DNA of 64,000 nt, taken from the NCBI RefSeq assembly GCF_030445035.2, contig NC_080698.1, positions 24,769,294-24,833,293 of the forward strand. The letters are read 5' to 3'. The DNA comes from Dasypus novemcinctus. Its lineage: Eukaryota > Chordata > Mammalia > Cingulata > Dasypodidae. Shown here in pieces: positions 1-10,939 of this stretch. A program made the translations under genes and the position numbers. Every line of letters starts with the position of its first letter. Position 1 is the first letter of the stretch. A model generated the notes under the pieces. The model did not search any database and was not told the origin of the DNA. It saw nothing but the letters and a program-made list of their open reading frames with translations.

Positions 1-340
1 AAGGTCTTTACAAGTGTAACTAAGGTAAAGCTCTTGAGATGAGGAGATTATCCTAGATTATCTGAGTGGGACCTAAATCCAAGTATCCCCATAGGAGTGA
101 GGCAGAGGGAGATCCTACACAGACACAGGGGAGAAGGCGATGTGAAGTTAAGGGTGGGAAGGAAGTGATGCAGCCACCAGAAGCTGGGAGGGACAAAGGC
201 TGAATTCTCCCCAACCGTCAAGCCTCCGGAGGAAGAGCAGCTCTGCTGGACTTCAGACGTCTAGCCTTCAGAACTATGAGAGAATAAATTTCTGTTATTT
301 TAAGCCACCAATTTGTGGTAATTTGTTATGACAGCCTCAC
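1..340 (+). mobile_element. Old MaLR-type LTR fragment
   Basis: Ends with the pattern '...aataaatttctgttattttaagccacc...gtaatttgttatgacagcc', typical of mammalian MaLR/MLT-class LTR 3' ends. Left end cut by the window. Confidence 0.6.
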
Positions 341-1746
341 CCGATTCAGACTCTGAAAGGAAAGTTCATAATCTCTTATTTTTTTTCTTAAAAGTTGAAG
401 TGGTAGCAGATGGAGACTCTCACATTTACAACCATCTAATCATAATTGATCCAGCGAGAGTCTCACTGGAGAGGGGAGAGCATTTTCCCAGGCAATCTTT
501 GGTGTGTCCCCTGGTAAAGAATTACCATGCCATCTGGAAGAGGGCATGATAGAAGTTGTGAAGCTCACAGAAGTTGTGAAGCTCATTACCAACCATATTC
601 TAACTTAGATTGGCATGAACCATGGAATGACCACATCATTTTCTGTATTCCCATGACCCAAGCCATTTAGTTCTCTCTCTGCAACAAAATTTTGACCTAA
701 TTAAACTAATTCTATTTTCTACTTCGTGCTTACAGTTTAAAAGGCCCTGACAAATATAGAAACTCAATTGCATTATGTTGTTTCTCACAACAAAGCTATG
801 AGATAGAAATGGAGAGGACATTATTATATACATTTTCTCAAAGAATAAGCTGAATTTCAGAGAGGCTAAGTGACTTGTCCAAGCCCTATACTTCAAATCC
901 AGTGACATCCTCCACATAATACCTATCTGAGCTAGGCATAAATAATGAGCCTGTATATTTTTAGACTGGGAGAAGAGGTATATCTGGGCTGAAAAGGACT
1001 CATTTGTGTGTACACATGCAAAAGAGGACGAATATCAAGGAATTTCTGATCATTCAAGCCCCCAGAATCCTCTGATTCAATTATTAGTTCATTGCTCATG
1101 TTGTGTTTCACTTTGGATGAGATTCATTAAAGCAATATTGTCATCCTTGCTTTGGTGGCCCATATACTCCATTTGGAACAATACAGAGATTACCATGGCC
1201 TCTGCCAAAGATCACATGCAAATTTGTGAAGTGTTCTATATTTTTAATAACAGTATATGGGACTCCTGTATTTTTACAGAAGTTTTTTCTGTAACCCACA
1301 ACTTCTCTAATCAAAACAAAACAATATTATCCCCAAGCTGAACTCTGTTTTGTGCTAAGTATGTATTTAACCTCTTAGCCTCTACCGTGAATCCTGCAGA
1401 TCTCCAGCTGGGGGTCCTCTGATATCCAAAGAGGGAGATAATCAGAAAGGCTATATCTGTTTTAAGACTTGTCTACCATCATAATTCTCAAAAGACTTGA
1501 TTTCAACATTTCTTTGGCAAACCATTAATAAATAAAGTTTTCAGGTCATCATTCTCCACAGTGCTATAAAAAGAAAATTAAAAGCAAGATCAATTGTGCT
1601 TTGTAAAAACACTGAAAAAATCCTGCATTTTTTATGACAACCAGAAACCAAAAATGTTCTTTTCTAAAGATAATTCCCATTTCTGCTCCTTGGGTCATAG
1701 AAGCAATATGAATCAATAGCAAGAGACCCAGATTCAGATATTCCAA
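341..1746. other. Flank downstream of the gene
   Basis: No gene seen. About 740-910 reads like a diverged MIR on the minus strand (mammalian-wide SINE core 'aagtgacttgtccaag'). The rest shows no recognisable structure. Confidence 0.5.
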
Positions 1747-1875
1747 TTCATTTATTCAGCAATTATATATGGAGGGCCCACTATGTGCCAGGCACATGCT
1801 GGGCTGTAGCAGCGAGCAGAACAAAGACTGTGATCTTAAGAGGCACACATTCTACTAGGAAAAGTCCAGACAAGG
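1747..1875 (+). repeat. L2-like repeat
   Basis: Contains the L2 3' hallmark 'cactatgtgccaggcac' after a 'catttattcagca' start. Confidence 0.6.
1751..1756 (-). terminator. Candidate polyadenylation signal AATAAA
   Basis: Minus-strand AATAAA downstream of the cadherin stop codon. It lies at the edge of an L2-like copy (1747-1875), a common source of polyadenylation sites. Weakly supported. Confidence 0.3.
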
Positions 1876-2119
1876 AACAAGTGTCAAATCAGTACTCTTG
1901 TTTGCAGCAAAAGATTGTCAGACTCCAGTTTGACTACTCCAACCTACTGCCTGCTGCCCTCACCTAGACACCCTGAACAAGTAGATGACAAAAAGAAGCT
2001 ATAAACAAGCCAAAGTAACTGGCCTCATGCCTACAACTTAATTTTAGATAGCTAAAATAAAAACTGCCCATGGCAGGCACATACATGAAATAGTAAACCT
2101 TCCGAAGCTCTGGAAAACG
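1751..2119 (-). other. Probable 3' UTR of the CDHR3-like gene
   Basis: Sequence downstream of the TAG stop on the minus strand. The first AATAAA hexamer on this strand that I found is at 1751-1756, within an old L2-like repeat, about 365 bases past the stop. No transcript evidence is available, so the end is a guess. Confidence 0.35.
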
Positions 2120-2277
2120 CTATTTTGGCATAGGAATTTTTAAGGACGTGGACTTTTGAGAGGAGTGGGCTTCTGAGAGGGAGGACATGTTCGTCAAAGC
2201 TTCCTCCTGGCTCCAGGGGGGCTTCTTCCACTTTCTTGCTCCTGTTCTGCTGTTATATTCATAGACATTTCCAGAGA
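2120..2277 (-). CDS. CDHR3-like cadherin last coding exon
   Basis: 158-nt terminal coding part, acceptor ctttcctccccatag, TAG stop at 2120-2122. It encodes SGNVYEYNSRTGARKWKKPP, then a Ser/Lys-rich tail ending SLKIPMPK. CDHR3 carries GETYEFNSKTGARKWKDP here, so the cytoplasmic tail core is conserved between the paralogues while the remainder diverges. The GxxYxxNxxTxxxxWxxP spacing resembles the second half of a WW domain (see findings). Tail length after that motif is about 33 residues, shorter than in CDHR3. Confidence 0.93.
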
Positions 2278-2723
2278 CTATGGGGAGGAAAGCACAAAAC
2301 AGAGAGGAAGTGAACCCCAATGAACTCACAAAGCATTTAGTCACTATTTGCTTTATACACAGCACTGTGACCAATCGCTTGTCTTCTCAAGTCTTGCTCT
2401 TTTACCAAAGGAAAATCTAGAAGCAAAACTTTAAGCAACATGTGATTTCACATGCATTAAAAACTGCTGTGTTAGCAAGAAGGAATTCTTTTTTGGTGAT
2501 GGAATAATTCTGTATCTTAACTATGGTAGTGGTTATACAAATCTATATAGGTGATTAAATATCATAACTATACACACAGAATGGAAATACATACATGTAT
2601 ATATGAGTACAAGCAAACACTGGTGAAAACTGAGTAAAATCTGTAGTCTAGTTAATTGTATTATGCTAATGTCTATTCCCTGCTTTGGGTTATATACTAT
2701 AGGTACTTAAGAATGTTACCATT

Positions 2724-2938
2724 TAGCCATGTTCAGCAGTGAGCTGTTTAAATCCATGTTGGTAAACCTCCATCATTTCAGCTTATAAACTTTTTAAGAC
2801 CTTTCTGGATTATTATGTACATGTGACTTGAGTGGTGGTGTCAATGTTTTGTAAATATTTACTATGTTTTTCTATTTAACTTAATGCTAACAATTTTGTG
2901 CCTTAATAAAATGTTCTAAACATTGAAAAAAATAAAAG
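2724..2938 (+). pseudogene. 5'-truncated retrocopy of an mRNA 3' UTR
   Basis: Insert of about 215 bp flanked by the direct repeat atgttaccatt (2713-2723 and 2939-2949). It ends with AATAAA (2906-2911), about 15 further bases, then an A-rich tail. This is the structure left by L1-driven copying of a cellular mRNA end. It resembles neither SINE nor L1, and I do not recognise the parent gene. Confidence 0.6.
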
Positions 2939-3014
2939 ATGTTACCATTGAGTAATGGGTACATAGATGGCTCTATACTTCTTTTTTGCAATTCCTTGTG
3001 AGTATACAATTATT

Positions 3015-3391
3015 ATTATTTTTTTTTTTAAGATTTATTTTATTTATTTAATTTCCCCCCCTCCCCTGGTTGTCTGTTCTCGGTGTCTATTTGCTGCGTC
3101 TTGTTTCTTTATCCACTTCTGTTGTCGTCAGCAGCACGGGAAGTGTGGGCGGCGCCATTCCTGGGCAGGCTGCACTTTCTTTCACGCTGGGTGGCTCTCC
3201 TTACAGGGCGCACTCCTTGCGTGTGGGGCTCCCCTACGCGGGGGACACCCCTGCGTGGCACAGCACTCCTTGCGCGCATCAGCACTGCGCATGGGCCAGC
3301 TCCACACGGGTCAAGGAGGCCCGGGGTTTGAACCGCGGACCTCCCATATGGTAGACGGACGCCCTAACCACTGGGCCAAAGTCCGTTTCCC
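3015..3391 (-). mobile_element. DAS-type tRNA-derived SINE
   Basis: Head at right, T-rich tail at left; flanked by a tacaattatt target duplication (3005-3014, 3392-3401). The head carries pol III A-box and B-box-like sequence (ggtttgaacc on plus). Overlapping open frames here are repeat translations. Confidence 0.9.
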
Positions 3392-3639
3392 TACAATTAT
3401 TTTTAAATTTTACATAATTAAGTAAAAGATCCTGCCAAATGTTTTTCAAAATATTTTGGCCCCAAAGAGTGTGAAGTTAAATCTGCCCGCCCTTCATGGA
3501 AACAATAATGAAGTAAGAGTAGTATGCAACAGAAAAGAAAAAGGATAAATAGGGGCTGAATTATAGTAGGAGTTCAACCAATTGTTTATTAAGTGACTTA
3601 AATGTAATTAATAAATTGAAAAAATTACAACAGTAATAG

Positions 3640-3865
3640 CTGACTCCTACAGTATTTACTATATACTAGAATCTGTTTTCCTATAACTCATTTAATCCAC
3701 TCAACATCCTTGTGAGGTAGGTACGTATTATTAGCATCCATTTTACAGGTGAGGAAACCAAGGCTCAGAGATGTTAAGTAACTTGCCAAGGTCACATCAT
3801 TTGTAAGTGGTAGACCGAGGTTTGAGCCCAGCGAGTCCAGCCACAGAGCCCCCAGCACTAGGTAG
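3640..3865 (-). repeat. MIR
   Basis: Core on plus 'ttttacaggtgaggaaacc...gttaagtaacttgccaaggtcac' is the reverse complement of the MIR core. Confidence 0.8.
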
Positions 3866-4429
3866 TTGATGGGGACCACATCCTATTTCACTTTGCTTGG
3901 ACCTCCATAATTAAAACCAAGCTTCCACACTACAATCTAGGTTCAACAGAACACTTGATAAACAATGGTGTGTCCTAACACATATAGCTAACCCTAGATT
4001 ATATTTTACAATATTTCTTTTCTTTAGGTGTCATATGAAACTTCAATATGTTGAGTCAGTCCTCAAAAATCCATTAGTTAAAAGGCAAATCTTCTGCCAG
4101 GGGTTGCTGTTGGGGTAGACAGTGTACTTCTCTGACACCCATCTTCCCCCACCAAACAAATCTATACCATCAGTCAATAGAACATGTTAGGCTTGAAAAG
4201 GAATTGCTGAATCATTTATCTCACATCCAGTTTCAAAATAAGACAAGTGCATCAGTGCAAATACACTGTAACTAGGCCCTAGGTATTGAGAAGGCCAAAG
4301 GCTGAATTGACAAAAGTGATTGCCATTGCTGGTTGTCTTTATTAGACCATGTCTACTCCTTTTGTTTTCGAATGGAGACCCAGGTCTGGTCTACTGTGAT
4401 GCACTGGTTTTAGCAGGTCAGTGAGTGGA

Positions 4430-4800
4430 AAGGTCCTGGATAGGGTGAGGGCTTCAGTGTCAGTCTGCCCGGCTTCTAATTCTGGCTTTTTTCTCTCACT
4501 AACCTGTAAAAAGCCAAGTTATCCTGTCTTTTTGTACCTTACTTTTCTCATTTAGAAAGTGGGAGTAAGAATAACAGTGCATAAGTAATAGTGAGAATTA
4601 ACAATCCATGTAAAAGCATTTTGACCATTGAAGTAAGAATTCAATCAGTATCTGCTATGATTACATGTTAGCAATGCCTTTAAAAATCTTGTAATAAGTC
4701 CGCAACTTCATAAAACTTTCATTTTTCTAGAAATAATAATGTTAAATTGGTTAATAAAGTATTTAGAACAAGGCTGGCACATGGCAAGGGCTAATTAAGT
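4430..4800 (+). repeat. MIR, diverged
   Basis: MIR-like order: 'ggcttctaattctggc', 'ttctcatttagaaagtggg' and 'tagaacaaggctggcacatgg'. Confidence 0.6.
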
Positions 4801-5060
4801 GTGTACTAAATACACATTTAACACAAATTTAGGGGGACACAAGAAATGGAGTGCAGTACTTTTTACCATTTCCAATAAGAGCAGTAAAGCAGAAGTAGAA
4901 TTGGGCAACAGGCCTGGAGGTCTGCTGCAGCCCATGATCTTTCACCAAGAGGTCTGGTACAAAACAATTCCCCACTGCAGCATAACAGCATTCGCATTGA
5001 TCTTGTATCCAGAGTACCTACTGCCCCCTATAAAGTCTACTCAAAGGAGCGTGATTGCAT

Positions 5061-5076
5061 TATATATATATATATA
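5061..5076 (+). repeat. (TA)n microsatellite
   Basis: Eight TA units preceding a SINE fragment. Confidence 0.85.
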
Positions 5077-5089
5077 CACATTTTTTTAA

Positions 5090-5172
5090 AGAGGTACCAG
5101 GAATTGAACCCAGGACCTTGTACATAGGAAGCAGCAGGTGCTCAACCACTACGTTATATCCATTCGCTGCAT
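5090..5172 (-). mobile_element. tRNA-SINE 5' fragment
   Basis: Short stretch with 'gaattgaacccaggacc' (B box) and 'caaccactacgttatatcc' (A box), as in the head of a tRNA-derived SINE distinct from the intact DAS copies here. Confidence 0.6.
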
Positions 5173-5359
5173 GAAATATTTTTAAGAGGAGAGGCTCTCT
5201 TTAGAGGAAGCTTGGAGTCAATAATAAAACATCACTAATTTCGTGCAAGTCATCCAGAGCAAACAGGGTTTAATTTGCAGTCGAGGGTCACAAGCCATCA
5301 TAATGCCAATGAGTCTTTTGTGATCAAGACCTGATATTTACATGCATTACGTTCATGTT

Positions 5360-5520
5360 TGAGACTCTTAGTCACCCCATAGAACAGCCACAGCACCCAA
5401 GTCGTGTCCATTTCTCAGCTAGGGAGAGGGAGATTCAGGGAGGTGAAGTGCTTTGACCCTATTCACATAGAGAGTTAGTGGCCGTTTCAAGACGCAAACC
5501 CAAATCTTAGCTCCAACTCT
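5360..5520 (-). repeat. MIR, diverged
   Basis: Plus-strand 'tttctcagctagggagagggagattcagggaggtgaagtg' fits an inverted MIR core, weakly. Confidence 0.45.
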
Positions 5521-5689
5521 TCTGGCAACTTCCTTTCTCTTGCCCCTTCTTCTTGAGAAGAAATGCACAGATAGAAGAAAGGTTTCTGAAATGTTTTATA
5601 AAATGGAGACATGGTCCCTTATGCAATTCCAGTGTCCATAACAGAGAAACCAAACTAGGAATTGCAAATCCAAGACCCACTGGACCTAA

Positions 5690-6650
5690 AGATGTTCTTG
5701 CAGATTAAAGATGGCCGCAAACTGTTTAATTTTCTTCCCTTGAGAGGTGGGGCATATGCTTTGACCATAGAATAGGGACAGAAGTGACTCTATGCCTGTT
5801 TCCAGGCACAGGTCTAAGAAACTGGCAATCTCTACTTCCTATCTTAGATTCCTGGAGCTACTATAACAAAGTACCAGAACATGGGTGGCTTCAAAAACAG
5901 AGATGTATCATCTCACAGTCTGGAAAACTAGAAGTAGGAAACCAAAGTGTCAGCAGAGCTGTGCTTCCTTTGAAGTCTGTAGGGGAGACTCCTTCCCCGC
6001 CTCTTCCTAACTTCTGATGTTTGCCGGCAATCCTTGGTGCTCCTTAGCTGGAAGAACATATCACTCTGCCTCCCCCATCTTCCATGACCTTCTCTCCTGT
6101 GTCTCCTCTCCCCTTCTTATAAGGATGCCAGTCATATTGGATTAAGGGCCCATTCCACCTAGTATGACCTCGTTTTAAGTTAACTAATTACATCTGCCAC
6201 CACCGTATTTCCAAGGGTCACATTTTGAGGTACTGGGGTTAGGACTTCGACATTCAGGGAGGGACACAATTCAACCCATAACACTATGTGCCGGAGCTTT
6301 CTCTGGGAGGCCTAAACTGCCCTGTAAGAGGTCCAACTACCCTGCTGTGAAGAGGCCCTGAGACTGCATGGAGACAAAGAAGGACCCAGCTGAGCCCAGC
6401 CCTGAAGCTGTCCCCGCCAAGATGTCAGGCACATGCGTGAAACCACCTTGGACTCGCTAGCCCAGCCCAGCTGCCAACTGAAAACCATGGAGTGACCATT
6501 TTTGATACCACATAAAGCACAAGAATTGTCCAGGTGAGACCTACACAAATTCTTGACCCATGAAATTGTGAGATATACTAAAATGGCTTTTGTTCTAAGC
6601 CAGTAAATTTGGAGGTAGTTCATTATACCACACTCTGTAACCAAGGGAGG
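5690..6650 (+). mobile_element. MLT1-like LTR with another old repeat inserted
   Basis: The left part (5690-5840, 'ttcttcccttgagaggtgg') and right part (6290-6650, 'aaattgtgagatatactaaaatggc...ttaagccagtaaatttgg') are two halves of a MaLR LTR. Between them, 5845-6285 is an old interspersed repeat ('gctactataacaaagtacc', 'ttataaggatgccagtcatattggatt') whose family I cannot name safely. Confidence 0.55.
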
Positions 6651-7061
6651 AAAGTGCTTTATCTGGCCTGCACAGTGGAATTTGATTTAGCTGGATTACT
6701 TGGTTACATTTAAAAACAGGTAGATTGCATGAAACAATTTGGTTCCCCAATATCTTTTAAAGCAACAGAATTCTGTCAGCCCCAGGCCTTATTGCCATGT
6801 TGGCAATAATTTTCCTAGAGCTGAGTAATAGCCATCCCTCTAGAAATATGCACTCTATACAATTTGTCATGGTCTCCCCCACTCCTTATTATTCCCCCAT
6901 TTATTTATTTTATATTCCTATTCATTTATTTTACATGCCTGGCCCTTATTTTAGGCCGGGGTCTCATTATACAAAGCATAGTGCCTAAGTAATCCATTCA
7001 TACAGTTTAGCATTCAAATAGGCAAAATGAGTTCAACTCAAAAGATATTTAAGCACCATAC

Positions 7062-7110
7062 CTGGATCAATGGCTTCTCCATCAAATACAGTCTCATACA
7101 CCATGGTTTC
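7062..7110 (-). CDS. CDHR3-like cadherin cytoplasmic exon (FDGEAIDP)
   Basis: Short 49-nt exon, acceptor tttcataaaag, donor CCAG|GTATGG; phase 0 in, one base out. It encodes ETMVYETVFDGEAIDP, and its last G plus TC of the last exon gives Val. CDHR3 has TIFDGEAIDPV at the same point of its cytoplasmic tail, so this small exon is clearly real despite its size. Confidence 0.9.
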
Positions 7111-7545
7111 CTTTTATGAAAGCATAAAATGTAAGCTTGATGAAATTAGTTTTCACATGTATTGAATACTTTGAGCAGATTACTTTTTATAAATTACCTC
7201 ATTTTTCTAATGTATAGAGGCCTAGTCACCTAGGGTCCCAAAACTTCCAGCTATTCTTATTTCCTCCTGATCCCAACTCCTACATCAGTCTACTTGCCAT
7301 ACCCTTCATTGACTCAGCTCTTTTTCTTAATGCCAAGTTTTCTTAACTCAAATTCTTAGGTTCTAGTTTCATAATCCACAGAAATTCAGCAGAAACAGAT
7401 AAATTGAAATTATTTTCTCTTTCCTTTCTATGATTCTTGAGTAGCTTTCCATAATTTTTATAAGGAAGGACTTTTCATTGAGCAATAATTAAAGAGAAAA
7501 TGTAGTCCTCATTCTTCTGTAGAGGAATCAAAAAAACATACTTAC

Positions 7546-7610
7546 TGTTAATACTTCTAACTTTTCATTTCTGTTTCCTTTAACAATCTTTTCCTTTTGA
7601 TTTTTATCTC
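7546..7610 (-). CDS. Candidate juxtamembrane cytoplasmic exon (phase problem)
   Basis: 65-nt candidate with a good acceptor (ttctttttttgaatag) and a near-consensus donor ACA|GTAAGTATG. The only open frame reads DKNQKEKIVKGNRNEKLE then VLT. It joins the next exon in phase 0 and is about the length CDHR3 has between its KG and VETI residues. However, it enters with two bases while the transmembrane exon leaves with two, so the join is one base too long. Either a microexon is missing, the base count in the sequence is off, or the gene carries a frameshift here. It could also be a chance open segment. Confidence 0.55.
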
Positions 7611-7984
7611 CTATTCAAAAAAAGAAGTCAGGTATCTGATGAATGACAAAAAAAAGTCACACAATTTAAGCATAATCATGTGACAATTATCAATCGGTCT
7701 CTTACCTGCAATATACTTCATTCCTCTGTATGAAAAAAAATGAACAAAATATCAGCTTCATTATGCAACTGCACGGCAAAAAAATTTTTTCATTTTTTTG
7801 CAAGACAGGCTATTAATACATCTCCCACCACAAGAAAAATAATGCTGTATGGGGAATAATAAAGTGGTCTTCATTAACCATTACCCCCTCTCCCTGCACT
7901 ATAAATAAACTCTGTTAGTTAATGAAAATTCATATCCAACTCTGTTTTTGAAGCCAAGATATTCTGTACCCTCAAGAACTATTT

Positions 7985-8745
7985 TTGGGTGGTGATGAAA
8001 GCAAATGCATTTGCTATCTACTTCTTCAGCCTCCCTTCCCAGCCTCATATAGATATAAAACCAGGCAGAGAGTTGCAGTACCTACTCTCCGGTTCATTGG
8101 ACTCACCCAGAACAACCAACAAGAACAAGACGATGGACGATGCCCATCCCAAAGAACAGAGAGTGTCTGCAAAGCAAGATAGCTCCATCCATCTGCCTCA
8201 TGGGATCTAAACCTTCTCTCAATTAGAAGCAGTGTGGGCATCACCATCCCAAAATCCTCAAGATTGGGGAATGAACAATGGACTAAAGTAGACTTATTAT
8301 TATTCCACTATAGACTTACTTAATAATGTTCTAGCAACGGAAGGACTCTTATCGTTGATAAAAAGGCAGCGTGCACCAGGGGTTCTGAGGGATGGGAGAG
8401 GGAAGAATAAGTGTAATATGGGGGCATTTTCGGGACATTGGAATTGTCCTTCATGATATTGCAGTGATGGATACAGGCCATTGTATAGTTTGTCATAATT
8501 TACAAAATTGTACAGGACAAAGTGTAAACTATAATGTAAACTGTAGTCCATGGTTAGTGGCAATGCTTCAATATGGGTTCATCCATTGTAACAAATGTAC
8601 TACACTAATAAAGGATATCGTTAATGTTAGAAAATTTGGGAGAGGAGGGGAGTAGGACATATGGGAATCCCTTATATTTTTCACATAACATTTATGTAAT
8701 CTAAAGTTTCTTTAAAAAGGAAGACAAATTAATTATTTGAAAAAA
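7985..8745 (+). mobile_element. L1 3' UTR fragment (same family as the young L1)
   Basis: Matches the terminal part of the 3' UTRs of the L1s ending near 25012 and 58983: 'gggatctaaacc', 'gacattggaattgtcct', 'ctaatgtaaactgtagtccatgg'-like blocks and an A-rich end. Confidence 0.8.
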
Positions 8746-9163
8746 GAAAAAAGCCAGTCAGATGTACACAAGAGTGCCTGGGTTTATCATCTGTCCTTGG
8801 GCTAGTTCACAGAGGTTGCCAAACATCCATCCATGAAACTGCTTGCATTAAAATAATATGAGCGGTTGTTTGCTGTTTGTTTATAAATGTATTTGTTTAA
8901 AACATCTGCTATAGAGGAACTGTTTCAGATGTTCTGAAGTAGTAAGTAACCCAAATTATGTTGTTTTTTTAAAGAAAGCTCCCCAACTCCTTCTGAGATG
9001 GAGCAGATTTTGGAGCAATGCTGAAAGGGAACATCAAGCTTTAAAAATTCCACCTATTTTCCTCTGTGCTCCTCAAAAGCAAATTTAGAAGCCCTCAGAG
9101 TAAGATCAACAAATCCCAAATGATTTCAGCTCTTTATATCAAAAACTTAGAAAAAGAACATAC
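8746..9163. other. Intron, no recognised repeat
   Basis: Searched by eye for a microexon that would mend the reading frame between the transmembrane exon and the 7546-7610 candidate. None was convincing. Confidence 0.5.
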
Positions 9164-9363
9164 TTGGGTTTGGGCTTGGAGACTTCCTTGGCCATTTGCT
9201 GACCACATTTCTTAATGTTGCCATATCTCCAAAGCAGGAAGCACAGCCAGGCAACCAACCCAGCAAAGAAAACAGCCATTAGAGTGAAGATGAAAGGAAT
9301 GTACCAGTCACTGGATTTGTATGTGTTGACAGCTGTGTAGACGATGGTCAGACCTTTTCTTTG
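9164..9363 (-). CDS. CDHR3-like cadherin transmembrane exon
   Basis: 200-nt exon, acceptor atatttcccag, donor CCCAA|GTATGT; phase 0 in, two bases out. It encodes a short extracellular run (QRKGLTIVYTAVNTYKSSD), then a single hydrophobic helix beginning WYIPFIFTLMAVFFAGLVAW. After it come WRYGNIKKC and a basic stretch (AKEVSKPKPK), the expected positive-inside anchor. CDHR3 shares the YxxSxWYxPFxxTL signature at the same place. The gene's introns flanking it are 17.5 kb upstream, which holds the provirus, and about 1.6 kb downstream. Confidence 0.92.
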
Positions 9364-9499
9364 CTGGGAAATATTATTTCAAAGGAAACAGAGAATTAGC
9401 ATATGTTTTTAGAAAGTGTCTGTTTACATATCAGTATAGAAGAGTAGCCCTATACAGATGGTGAGCGATTGATACAGACGTATGTATTTTTAAACACCC

Positions 9500-9700
9500 A
9501 GGTGATATATAGGAAGATGCTAGTATAGAGAAGAAGGCACTGACTTAGGGACCAGACGACTTGAATTGTGTGCAATGACTTTTCTGTGATCTTGCACAAA
9601 TCATTTCTCTTCTCTGCCCTCAGTTTTCGTATCTGAAAATCAAGGGGTTGAACTTGATGGTAGCTGAGGTCCTCTCAGGCTGGTATGCCTCTATAATCTG
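9500..9700 (+). repeat. MIR, diverged
   Basis: 'gcactgacttagggaccagacgacttg...ctgtgatcttgcacaaatca...' follows the MIR order. A related end piece may lie at 9960-10040. Confidence 0.55.
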
Positions 9701-10164
9701 CTCCACACACAATAAGCCTGATTGTAATACCTGAGAAAACAGTGTGTTCTCAAAATTAAAATATTCTGGTGGAAAGATTTACCATATATATTGTAAAAAA
9801 TGCTCCTATTTCAAAGGATATAATAAAATAAAATACACTAACCATGAAATCTACTGAATAGACTTTATCCCTGGGTGACTGAGAAGCCAATCTGAAATTT
9901 TGCAAAACCTTTGCTTATCTGTTTTTGAAATAAAATATTAAAGGGTCTGCTAACCGTTAAAGGACTGGATTGAAGATTAGATGAAATGATGAATATATGC
10001 CAAGTAGTACAGTGTCTGGCACTTAGTAGGTGTACATCATTATGAAAAGCATGGGTACTAGAGAATATTGCTCAAAATGCCAATTTGTAAAGATTTGTAA
10101 TTGATAGATTTAAGTAAAATAAAATGGCTCTCTGCACTGGGCATTACCAGGAAAGAAATTTACA

Positions 10165-10436
10165 AAGATGAGGGGGAGCAAGACAGCGTCAGAGTAAGAG
10201 CACCCAAATCATCGCTCCTGAGTGGGGACAAAATCGTGCCTGAGTGAGCTGTTTGGGGAACCCACAAAGCAGGAGGCTGCTGGATATAGATCCAGAGAGA
10301 GAGCGGCAAAAAGAGTGAGAGCTCACTGTAAAACTGCCGGTGGCGGCTTTCCCCAACCTCGCAGGTCACACAGCAACCAGAGGAGAAAATCTCCCAGAGT
10401 GGGAGGGTACTGGTTAAGGGTGGAGAGGGGTCCTAC
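10165..10436 (+). mobile_element. Older L1, 5' part, split from its body by the provirus
   Basis: G-rich sequence with no provirus similarity that continues across the CTAC duplication into 18128 onward. Its 5' UTR is unlike that of the young L1, so it is another subfamily. Confidence 0.65.
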
Positions 10437-10939
10437 TGTTGTGGAATTTAAGAGAAGTTCAATTATTTGAATATAGAGAGGCTAGGACTCAGGAATGATT
10501 TTGAGAAGGAAAAATGGTTTATTGACGGCTGGCCGGACTCGGGAGCTTTCAGGTTGAATCTCGAGCCCTGAACAAGATTTTTAAACGTCTTTTATACAGA
10601 GAGGAAAGGCTAAATGGTCTTTTTGTTTCAGTTCTCAATAGGCTTTAATTAGCATGTATCTCTTTTACATTTTAGGTAAGCTTTTAGCAAGGACTCTAGA
10701 CATTTTAGATAAGCTTTGGTTTTTGCATTTCTCTTAAATACTTAAAGTTTATAGCTTTTGCTTTGTTAAACAATTTCTGGGACTGGAGCTTGCTGTCACT
10801 ATTTTTAAGGGCAGGACTGCAGCCTCTTACTGTTTTACACTCACAAGTTAAACAACTTAGTTATTTTTGAAGAGACACAAGTCAAACAGCTTAGTTATTT
10901 TTGAAGAGACAAAGAGCCTTCCACCTATAGCCCACATCA
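10437..10939 (-). repeat. 3' LTR (edited copy)
   Basis: Aligns without gaps to the other LTR with 23 differences, of which 20 are T here against C there on plus (G->A in viral sense). Examples: 10803-10805 ttt against 17991-17993 ccc; 10756-10757 tt against 17944-17945 cc. TATA (10589-10596) and AATAAA (10518-10523, minus) survive. Confidence 0.93.

Larger units (their letters stand above)
2480..3430 (+). mobile_element. Old L1 3' UTR fragment, interrupted twice
   Basis: Reads like a mammalian L1 3' end ('ttctgtatcttaactatggtagtggttatac'). It is broken by a retrocopy at 2724-2938 and a SINE at 3015-3391, and resumes after each. Confidence 0.6.
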
